Source: Amycolatopsis endophytica (GTDB lineage Bacteria > Actinomycetota > Actinomycetes > Mycobacteriales > Pseudonocardiaceae). Taken from it: a stretch of 64,000 bases of DNA. The position numbers and the translations under genes were made by a program. Where the stretch lies: NCBI RefSeq assembly GCF_013410405.1, contig NZ_JACCFK010000001.1, forward strand, positions 1,798,001 to 1,862,000, given 5' to 3'. The notes beneath the pieces were generated by a model. The model was not told the DNA's origin and made no database searches. It worked only from the letters and a program-made list of their open reading frames with translations. This document shows positions 17,078-25,400 of the stretch, piece by piece; position 1 is the stretch's first letter, and every line of letters starts with the position of its first letter.

Positions 17078-18853
17078 TCAGCCCCGCGGGTACCGCTGTG
17101 CGAAGTGCTCCTGCATCGACTGGTTCCTGGCGACGCCGTACTGGTTGAAGTACCGGTAGACGTCCTCGGCGACGTTGTCGAGCAGGCCGAGCGGTGCGAG
17201 CGCTCCGACGAGGTCGGCGGGCAGTCCGGGCACGCCGAGCCGGGCGCCGACCATCGCGCCGGTGAGCGCCGCGGTGAGGGGCGGGTCGGCCGACTGCAGT
17301 CCCGCGGCCTGGATCGCGGCCATCGGATCATGGTGCCGCTTCGCGGCGGCGAACAGCGCCCGCCCGGCCACCGCCAGCGGACTCGCCGGGTCGCCGAGCG
17401 TCTCGATCTGCTCGACGTCCGGGATCTCCCTGCCCCGCCGCAGGGCGAGGACGATCGCCGCGATCTCGTCGAACGGCGCCTGCCCGGACTGGTGCAGCTC
17501 CTGCAGGTGCGTGTGGAACGGCCAGGTGATCTCGGTCTTCGCCAGCAACCGCGTGAACATCCGCACGAGGAGTTCGATCGCGGTCAGCGCCTCGCCGTCA
17601 GCACCGGTCAGCGCCCTGGCGACACCCAACTGCAGCGGCAGGCCGTTGTTCTCCAGTCCGACGCCCGCCGTCATGGTCACCGCCAGCGCGGCGGTCAGCG
17701 GGTTCGGCGGCCGGTCCGAGCCGTCCCCGAGCGCGACGGACAGCCAGCTGTCCGGCTCCGGCGCGGGCGGGAACCCGGCTGGCACCGCGCCTTCGACGTT
17801 GAAGAACGGCAGTCCGCGCAGGACGGTTTCGGTGTGCCGCAGCATCTGCCTGGTCATCGGGCCGGGCACGTCACCGTTGCCCAGCGCCAGGCATTCCCCG
17901 ATGGCGAACCCGACGTAGGCGCCGGCGACCCGGTGCCACGCGAAGACACCGGAGCCGGTGTTCGCGGGCTCGAACTTGCCCAGCGTCCACGGAACCGGTG
18001 CTGGCTCTCCCCGGTTGCCGTAGTGGATGATCAGCCCGTTGGCGGCGAGATCGGTGGGCCAGTCGACCGGTGCGCCGTCGTGGGCGCGCCGCAGGTTGCG
18101 AACCCAGCGCGCGTACGCCCCGGCGTACCGCTCGCACTCGTCGGCGCTCAGCTCGTACCCGTTCTCGCGGGCCCAGTCGCTGACGGCACGCACCCGGTTC
18201 GCGACGAGGCCGCCTTCGAGCTGGAACTCGTCGTTCAGGCGGGCGGCGATCTCGGTGATCCGCGGGGACACCTCGGGGGCCGTCTCGTCGACATACCGAC
18301 TCGGCTCCGGGACGATCCCGGTGAGCTCCGTGGCGAGGTCCACGGTCTCGGACAGCGGTCGCCCGGCGTCCAGACCCAACCGGGTTGCCGAGCGCGGCAG
18401 GTCACGCGGACGGATGCGGCGCCAGCGGCGGGTTCCGGCCGGAAGGGTGGCGGTGGCGGTGTAGGCGGGCACGACGACATCGCCACCGCGGGTGCGCATC
18501 AGCGCCGGTTCACCGTCGTCGCCCAGCGGGACGAGGACCTCGCAGTCGAGGAGGAGCCGCCGCATGGTCGCGGCGTCGATCCACCCGACGCGGCGCATGC
18601 CGGCCACCTTGGCCGCCGGTGTCGTCGCCTTCGGGCCGCCCAGCCACTCCGGACCGGGCCGGTGTGCCGGGTTCTCGCGCACGTTGCCGGTGGGCTGCTC
18701 GCGCTCGTCGACCTCGATCCACCGCGCGATCGCCGCCTCCGGGGTGGCGAGCCCGGGGAACTCGCCGCGCCGGTACTCGGGGTCGAGCACAGCCTTCCAG
18801 TCGGTGAACCGCTCCCCCGTCACGACCGGACCGCCGGATAGCGCCGAAGCCAT
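17078..18853 (-). CDS. T7SS-associated domain plus degenerate ADP-ribosylglycohydrolase-like protein 2
   Basis: A 591-aa protein (ATG 18853 with GGAGGAAGGG upstream). The N-terminal region (about 1-160) follows the pattern of SseB-like 'type VII secretion system-associated' domains: an NPEYR-like motif (here DPEYRRGEFPGL, then ENPAHRPGPEWLGGP), a helix with MRRVGWIDAATMRRLLL, then EVLVPLGDDGE. The C-terminal half has the shape of ADP-ribosylglycohydrolases: AGAYVGFAIGECLALGNG in place of GxxxGxAxGDALG, and LTAALTGAMVGARLGV in place of the GDxDT-x-AA helix. The aspartates that bind the two metals appear absent. It overlaps the upstream paralogue by 34 bp. Probably non-enzymatic; may bind ADP-ribose or act in immunity or recruitment (inference). 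Confidence 0.6.
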   Translation of the reverse strand: MASALSGGPVVTGERFTDWKAVLDPEYRRGEFPGLATPEAAIARWIEVDEREQPTGNVRENPAHRPGPEWLGGPKATTPAAKVAGMRRVGWIDAATMRRLLLDCEVLVPLGDDGEPALMRTRGGDVVVPAYTATATLPAGTRRWRRIRPRDLPRSATRLGLDAGRPLSETVDLATELTGIVPEPSRYVDETAPEVSPRITEIAARLNDEFQLEGGLVANRVRAVSDWARENGYELSADECERYAGAYARWVRNLRRAHDGAPVDWPTDLAANGLIIHYGNRGEPAPVPWTLGKFEPANTGSGVFAWHRVAGAYVGFAIGECLALGNGDVPGPMTRQMLRHTETVLRGLPFFNVEGAVPAGFPPAPEPDSWLSVALGDGSDRPPNPLTAALAVTMTAGVGLENNGLPLQLGVARALTGADGEALTAIELLVRMFTRLLAKTEITWPFHTHLQELHQSGQAPFDEIAAIVLALRRGREIPDVEQIETLGDPASPLAVAGRALFAAAKRHHDPMAAIQAAGLQSADPPLTAALTGAMVGARLGVPGLPADLVGALAPLGLLDNVAEDVYRYFNQYGVARNQSMQEHFAQRYPRG

Positions 18854-20874
18854 CGCTGCCCTTCCTCCCCCTCCGGGATCCCCTCGAACCTCCGGGCCAC
18901 GTCGGTGACGACCCGTTCGATCAGCGGACGCAGCTCCAGCTGGTCAACCCACTTCTGCGGCAGGTCGGGCACGCCGTTGCGAGCGCCGACCAGTGCACCG
19001 GCGATCGCGCCGGTCAGCGCGGCGCGGCCGGAGTGGCCGACCGCGCGCTGCAGCGCGACCTCCGGGTTGTTCTCGAACCCGGAGACCGCGGCCAGCGCCC
19101 GGCCCAGCACGGAAGCGGTGTCGTGCCCGTCGCCGATGGCACCGGGTTCGGGCAGGTGGTACATCCCCTGCTCCGGAACGGCGATCAGCGACCGGCTCGC
19201 CAGCTCGCGCACCGCGTCCCAGTTCGCCCCTTCCCGGTCCGACAGCACCGGCCCGGCCGACACCCACAGTGCGGGGCTGAACTGCCGGTCCAGCGAGCGC
19301 TCCAGCAGCAGGCCGAGGAACGCGGCGAAGGTCAGGTCCTCCTCCGTCGATCCCGGCAGCGCCGAGAAGGTCCGCACCGCCGCCTCGGACGCGCCGAAGG
19401 GCACCTCGCCCGCGCCACCGATCGTCAGGACGCCCGGCAACGCGCCGAGCAGCACCGTCGGTCCCGACCGGAGATCTTCCGGATCGGGGTCGCGAACCGA
19501 GTGCAGCTCGCCCACCTGCGGCAGCCACCCTTCGATGTCCGGTACGGCCGCGCCCTGGGTGTGCAGCCACCTGCGGGTCGCTTCGGGTGCCGCGTCGGCG
19601 CCTCCGCGCAGGAAGGCTTCGGTGAGGAACAGCAGGCGCTGGGTGAGCGGGCCGACCGGCCCCGGCTGGGACCGGTCGGGTGAAGCGCCGAGCGCCTCGC
19701 CGAGCGCGAACCCGACGTAGGCCCCGAGCACGCGCTGCCAGCTGAAGTTCGTGTCCTGTCCGACGTCGGCGAACTTGCCGAACGAATCGACCCGCAGGGC
19801 CACGTTTCCGTCGTCGTCATAACCCGTCGCGAGGCCGAAGGCGGTGGGTTCGTCCGGCGGCCGCGGTGGCAGAGCCATCCCCATCCGGCGCACCCAGGAC
19901 CGGCCGCTCACCACGCGGTAGCACTCGTCCGGGGAGAGCTCGAAACCATGGGCCCGCGCGTGGTCCGCGGCGTCGGTCGGCGGGTCGACGGGATCGGGCA
20001 AGCCGATGCGGGCAGCCGTGTCGGCCGCCCAGCGCGTCAGGTCCGGCAGCGCTTCCGGGCAGTGGCCGCTGACCTCGATCTTGTCGCTGTAGCGCGGGAA
20101 CTCGGCGTTCGCGGCGCGGATCTCCTCGGTGCTGACCTCGACCGGCAGCTGCCACGGGCCGTGGATCACCAAGTCGGCTTCCGGCACGTGACCGAGGAGT
20201 GTCACCGGATCCAGCCAGAACCATTCCCGGCTGCCCGGCGGGAGGAAGCGCGAAGAAGTCCACAGCTCGACGGTGCGACGACCGTCCTTCGTGGACTGGT
20301 GGCGCACGTGGCCGTCGGTCAGGGGGACCAGGAAGCTCTCCTCGAGCAGGCCGAGGACGAACTTCCGCTGGTCGAGCCATCCGATGTGCCGGAACTCGAC
20401 GAGGGCGTCGAGTGTGGTCAGCGCGGCCGGGTAGCCGCGGCGGGCCGGTCCCGTCCGGTACTCGGGGTTCGGCCGCGTGTCGCCGGTTTCGGCGCCCTCG
20501 GGGGTGTAGCGCTGCCAGCCCATGATGGCCGCGAGCGGCGCCCCCAGGCGCCCGAGGCCGGAATCGGCGTATTCGGGGTCGACCAGCTCGGCCCAGTGGT
20601 CCCGGTCCCGGTACTGGGCGGGAATGCTGAGCCCGCCGCGGACCGGCGAAGCGTGCCGCAGATCGCCTTCGGGATCGCGGACGATGAGCGCGGGCGGCGG
20701 GATGATCTGCTGGCCGAGGTCACCGCCGTCGAGGAAGCCGGTCGAGTTGTAGGGGACGTGCCAGCCTTCCGGACGCCGGATGAGGTGCTCGTGGTCGGCG
20801 CGCAGGCCCGAGTCCGGCCCGTGGACCTCACGCAGCCACTGCTCGACCTTGGCGACGGCTTCTGCCGGTTCCAC
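18820..20874 (-). CDS. T7SS-associated domain plus degenerate ADP-ribosylglycohydrolase-like protein 1
   Basis: A 684-aa paralogue of the next gene downstream. It begins at a GTG at 20874 whose G is the last base of the preceding TAG stop, so the two are translationally coupled. The N-terminal third contains NPEYRTGPARRGYPAALTTL and ESFLVPLTDG, the SseB/T7SS-associated pattern. The C-terminal half has RVLGAYVGFALGEALGASPD and a long helical region ending in AALTGAIAGALVGARNGVPDLP, both recalling ADP-ribosylglycohydrolase cores. The catalytic acids are replaced: GEALG for GDALG, GPLTQ for DDTQ, GHSGR for GDTDT. No signal peptide or membrane helix. Likely a catalytically dead partner of the toxins in this cluster (inference). 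Confidence 0.6.
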   Translation of the reverse strand: MEPAEAVAKVEQWLREVHGPDSGLRADHEHLIRRPEGWHVPYNSTGFLDGGDLGQQIIPPPALIVRDPEGDLRHASPVRGGLSIPAQYRDRDHWAELVDPEYADSGLGRLGAPLAAIMGWQRYTPEGAETGDTRPNPEYRTGPARRGYPAALTTLDALVEFRHIGWLDQRKFVLGLLEESFLVPLTDGHVRHQSTKDGRRTVELWTSSRFLPPGSREWFWLDPVTLLGHVPEADLVIHGPWQLPVEVSTEEIRAANAEFPRYSDKIEVSGHCPEALPDLTRWAADTAARIGLPDPVDPPTDAADHARAHGFELSPDECYRVVSGRSWVRRMGMALPPRPPDEPTAFGLATGYDDDGNVALRVDSFGKFADVGQDTNFSWQRVLGAYVGFALGEALGASPDRSQPGPVGPLTQRLLFLTEAFLRGGADAAPEATRRWLHTQGAAVPDIEGWLPQVGELHSVRDPDPEDLRSGPTVLLGALPGVLTIGGAGEVPFGASEAAVRTFSALPGSTEEDLTFAAFLGLLLERSLDRQFSPALWVSAGPVLSDREGANWDAVRELASRSLIAVPEQGMYHLPEPGAIGDGHDTASVLGRALAAVSGFENNPEVALQRAVGHSGRAALTGAIAGALVGARNGVPDLPQKWVDQLELRPLIERVVTDVARRFEGIPEGEEGQRWLRRYPAVRS

Positions 20875-22358
20875 TACTCGATCCTTTCCAGGCTTCCGTC
20901 GGCCACATGCTCGCCCAGCGGCTTCGGCAGGACGTAGGCGACGCCGCCACCGGGCAGGTTCGCCCAGGGCACCGCGATTCCGAGGACCGCCACCAGCGTG
21001 CGCCGGAGCCGGTAGCGCCGCTCCTCGCGGTCCCGCTCGATGGGCAGGGAGGTCGCCGGGAAGCGGGTCTCGTCGTGGTGGACCAGGTTGCCGCGCTCAC
21101 CGCCGAAGCGCAGCACGACCGTGCCGGAGGGCAGGCGGACCAGCCGCTTGTCGCGCAGGAGGGTCAGCGGCGGATCGCCCTCGGCGGGCTGGATCGGCCA
21201 GTCGGCGAGTTCGGCGGAGGTTTCCAGCGGCGTCCCGGTCCCGCCGGTCATACGCGCGGGATGCAGCAGCAGGGCACCGAGCAGGTGCTGCGCCGCGTCC
21301 TCGGCGCGCTCGAAGTACCGCGCTCGCACGGGAACCCCATCGGCGTAGTGCGCGACCTCCCAGCCGCGCTCGGCCGGGTTGAGGCACCACGCGCCGTCGG
21401 CCCGGGAGGCGAGGCGGTACGCCTCGGGCCGGATTCCGTGCTCGGCCAGCCGTTGCGCGAGCACCACCAGCACGGCCGGGTCCTCCAACGACGGCTCGGT
21501 GCTGGTTTCCAGTTCGGCGGCGATGTCCCCGCTGGTCGGCAGCGCCTCACCGGGATCGGCCTTCGGGCGCGGCCGGCCGAGCAGATCGGCCGCCGCGGTG
21601 CGCCGGGTGAGCTTGTCGACGTAGGGCGGCTGGAAGTCCTGGTCCCGCACGTGCGCCAGGAAGTCCGGCTCCGGTGGGGTGCCGTACTTGCGCAGGTAGT
21701 GCGGCACCGAGGCGTGCCAGATCCAGGTGCCGTCGGTGTGGTAGCTCTCCGGCACGTCGGATTCGATGCCACCGCTGAAGATGTCGGGGCCGAGCCCGCT
21801 GCCGACGAGTACCGCGGGCTGGCGCTCCAGGTACCGCAGGAGTGCGGGGACCTCGTCCTCGGGAACCGGCGGACGCCCCATCACGGGTGCGTCGCTGTCG
21901 CCGTAGGAGTCGACGACGCGGGCGTGCCGGAATTTCGTGCCCAGCGGCAGCCCCGCCGCGCGACGCCACCAGTCCGGCAGGTGCTCCGGCTCGCGGGGAA
22001 ACGCTTTCAGCTCGATCTCCAGCGCGGCGATCAGATCGTCCGGGGGCGTTCGCCACCCGGGCCGCGTCGTGGTACTGACGTCGATGTCGAACTCCCCGGA
22101 GGGGTGCAGCGCGTACCGGGCGTGCAGCCAGGCGCCTTTCCCCGGCTCGTACATCGCGGCCCGCAGCTCGCCGAAAACCTCGGTCAGCCCGGCCGATGCC
22201 GGGTAGCCACGCCCCGAACCACGGGTGAACGCGATCGGTTCCAGTTCGGTGTGGTCACCGATTTGGCGGAAGTGCAGCTCGATGCGTTCCCACCCCGCCG
22301 GGGCGTCGGCCCTGGCGAGCGTGCCGACCTGCACGAGCAACGGGCGGTGCGGCTCCAT
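20874..22358 (-). CDS. TNT-like domain protein A
   Basis: A 494-aa protein starting at ATG 22358 (GGGAGG 11 bases upstream), 52 bp after the giant CpnT-like gene. N-terminal region (about 1-135): AGWERIELHFRQIGDHTE and ELRAAMYEPGKGAWLHARY, similar to YezG/DUF600-type immunity domains. Middle: DGTWIWHASVPHYLRKYGT as in protein B. C-terminal about 110 residues: a TNT-family outline with VVLRFGGERGNLV, a basic RRYRLRR turn and IAVPWANLPGGGVAYVLP, ending in a typical G-S-LERI. The arginine of the RFG motif is kept, but the His and Gln implicated in CpnT NAD+ hydrolysis appear substituted. It may be an immunity/toxin hybrid rather than an active toxin (inference). Confidence 0.72.
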   Translation of the reverse strand: MEPHRPLLVQVGTLARADAPAGWERIELHFRQIGDHTELEPIAFTRGSGRGYPASAGLTEVFGELRAAMYEPGKGAWLHARYALHPSGEFDIDVSTTTRPGWRTPPDDLIAALEIELKAFPREPEHLPDWWRRAAGLPLGTKFRHARVVDSYGDSDAPVMGRPPVPEDEVPALLRYLERQPAVLVGSGLGPDIFSGGIESDVPESYHTDGTWIWHASVPHYLRKYGTPPEPDFLAHVRDQDFQPPYVDKLTRRTAAADLLGRPRPKADPGEALPTSGDIAAELETSTEPSLEDPAVLVVLAQRLAEHGIRPEAYRLASRADGAWCLNPAERGWEVAHYADGVPVRARYFERAEDAAQHLLGALLLHPARMTGGTGTPLETSAELADWPIQPAEGDPPLTLLRDKRLVRLPSGTVVLRFGGERGNLVHHDETRFPATSLPIERDREERRYRLRRTLVAVLGIAVPWANLPGGGVAYVLPKPLGEHVADGSLERIE

Positions 22359-22410
22359 GGTCGCGGTCGCCTCCCTGCCCATCTCCGTAGTGCGGCTCAC
22401 TGTAACCGGC

Positions 22411-25400
22411 TCACGCGAGGATGGAGGTGCAGACGAAACCAGCGGGTTCACCGGCCGCACGGCGGGCCAGTTCGGATTCCCACATCGCGAAGGTGCGCCG
22501 CTGCACCGAAGCGATGAACGACTCCTCGTGAGCGGTCAGCGCCCGGCCGTCTTCCTTGGCCTGCCTGCGTACCCCGTCGATCGTGTCGTAGAGCGTGAAC
22601 AGCGGACCCTCGCCACGGAGGTAGAAGGACCGCTCCCGTTCGGTTTCCGCGACGAACTCCGGCTCGGTCAGGGAGCGGAAGTTCGAGGGCAGCTGCGCCT
22701 GCAGGACCTTCTCCAGGTGCGCCGCGTTTTCCCCGAACTCGCCGGTGCGCACGTCGAGCAGGTAGCCGGTGAGGTTGCCCTCGCCGTCGCGGTCGACCTT
22801 GTAGGTCTTGTTGAAGCACTTGAAGTACTGCGGTGTCGGCACCTCTTCGACATCTTCCACCAGGGACTCCCGGGGGCCCTCGAACTTGCGGTGCCTGCCG
22901 CCACGGCTCGTGCCGCCGCCGGCCCCGCCCATTCCGGGCATGCCGGCCATCGGCGGCATCATGCTGACCCCGCCGACCGTGCCGTCCGAGGTGCGCACCC
23001 GCATGTTCAGTGCGCCGCCGTCGGCGAGGCGATCGTCGGTGGACAGGACCTCCATGCCCGGGGTGGCCGCGAGCTGGTCGGCGGCTCGGTAGGCGTCCTC
23101 CGCGCTGCCGACCCGCAAGCCTGCCGCCGCGAGCTCGGTCATCCGGGAGGCGTCCCCGTCGAAACCGGCGAGCTGCTGCTGAGCGGCCTCCCAGCTCGGT
23201 GACGTGGCCGGAACGGCGGTACCGCCGACGGCGCCGGCGATGTCACCGAGGGCGGAGTCGAGCTCCTGCCGCGCGACCGCCGCCTTGTCGAGCTGATCGC
23301 GCAGGTAGGCGTCCGCGTAGGCCGGGTCGGCCGCGCGGGACGGGTCGAAGCCGGGCTGGATTTGGTCACCGATGCCCGCCGCGCCGCCCGGGCCGGACGG
23401 TGTCGCGGCTGGGAACGAGGCGGACGGTTGTGGTTGTCGTTGCTCCTCGGGTTGCGGCAGGTCGCCGGGGGTACCGGTGAAGTCGGCGTTGATGTGGTTC
23501 GGGATGTGCGGCATGGGCAGCTGCTCGTCCCAGGCCTCCTGCACCACCGGGATCGCGTCCGGGTAGGTGATCAGGTTGACCATGAGGCCCAGGTTGGTGA
23601 GCAGCATCTGCCGGAAGGCCGGGTTGTTGTCGACGGTCTGGCGGAGCTCGGGGTGCTCGTCGAGCAGGCGCTGGAACGCGTCGTCGACCCGCATGGTCTG
23701 CCCGTCGACGACGACGGTGTCGTCGCCTGGAGGCAGATCGTCGGCGCGGTGGTCGTCCGGTGCGGCAGGGATGTCGTCTGTGCCGTCGCGGCGTGGCTCC
23801 GGCGATGGGGTGTCGTCCTGCCGGGCATGCGGGTCGCTGCCCGAGTCGCGGTCGGGAGCACCGTCGTCCGGCAGCGGCGCGGACCGGCCAGGTTCCTTCG
23901 GTTGCTGCGAGTAGGCGCTCCGTGGGTCGACGGGCACGTCCGGCGTCGTGGCCTGACGCTGCGCGTAGGGAACCCGGGGGTCGGTCGGTGCGTGGACGTC
24001 GGGCGTGGTCGCCTGCGGTGGTTGCGTGAACGCGACCCGAGGATCGGCCACCGTCGGCGGTGCCTGCTGGACTGGCGGTTGCTGGACGGGCGGTTGCTGG
24101 ACGGGCGCCTGCTGGACGGGCGCCTGCTGGACCGGCGGTTGCTGGACCGGCGGTTGCTGGACCGGCGGTTGCTGGACGGGCGCCTGCTGGACGGGCGGTT
24201 GCTGAACCGGCGGTGGCAGGTGCGGAGGCTGTTGGACCGGCGTGTTCTGGGCCTGCAGGATCGGCACGTTCGCCGAGTGGGGCGCCTGGACGTGCGGGGC
24301 CTGCGGCGTGGCGTGGGGCAGTGCCGCCTGTGGGTTCGCCGCGAGCCCGTTGCTGGTGGCGAGCGATCCGAACGGGAGCAGGTTGATGCCCGTCGGATGG
24401 GTGGGCAGGTTCATCAGCCCGCCGTTCTGCGGGTCGACGAACACGACGCCTTCCGGCGTGTTGACCGCGAGGGCGACGTGCGACGGCCACGAACCGTCGG
24501 GTTCCTTGTACGCCACGTGGACCACCGCGTGCGCGCCGTGCGGCATGTTCGACACGTGGTGGATCACGTTGTCGTAGTTGCCGACGTTGTACACCCACTT
24601 GGCGCCGAGCTGGTCCTCCATCCACTTCATCCGGTCCATCGCATTGACGTCCCTGGGGAGGACCGGATCAGCTTGGGCGTCGATGCCGATCAACCGTTGC
24701 GCGTAGGCCACGACGCACCGGGTGCAGTTGTGCCAGTAGCCGAGGTCCGTCGCGTTCGGCAGGTTGCGGTTGGGGTTGACGTTGGGTAGTTCCGGGTGCC
24801 GGGACGCGACGTAGGCGGCCTGGTGCGGACCGGCTGTTCCGCCGTGGATGGCGGGCAGGTTGTGCAGCTGCGTCGCAGCAGCGATGTTCGACCACGGCGC
24901 GGGCTGGTTCTGCAGCAACGGCACGCCCTGCTGCGGCAGCGGACCTTGCTGCTGGTGCTGGAACGGCGCCTGCTGCTGTTGCTGGTACGGGTTCTGCTGG
25001 AACGGCGCCTGTTGCTGGTACGGGTTCTGCTGGAACGGAGCCTGCTGCTGTTGCTGGAACGGAGCCTGCTGCTGTTGCTGGAACGGAGCCTGCTGGTAGG
25101 GCCCCTGCTGGTGCTGCGGAGCGGGTTGCGCCTGATTGGGGTGGACGGGCGCGCCCTGCTGGTAGGGGTTCGGTTGCTGGTGCTGCGGCACGCCGTGTTG
25201 CACGGGCGGCTGCGCCTGGTTCGGGTGCACCGGCGCACCCTGCTGGTAGGGATGCGGTTGCTGGTGCTGCTGCGGCCCACCGTGCTGAACCGGCTGTTGC
25301 CCGTACTGGTGCGGCGGGTACGGCGGCGGCTGCTGGTGCGGGTGTGCCGCGGGCGGCTGCTCCGAGCGCCGGAAGGGGTTCCAGCGCGCGCCGGGCTGCT

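Noticed and set aside
24061..25115. CRISPR-like tandem repeats
   Set aside because: Repeats are contiguous multiples of three without spacers and stay in frame; they encode Pro/Gln linkers.
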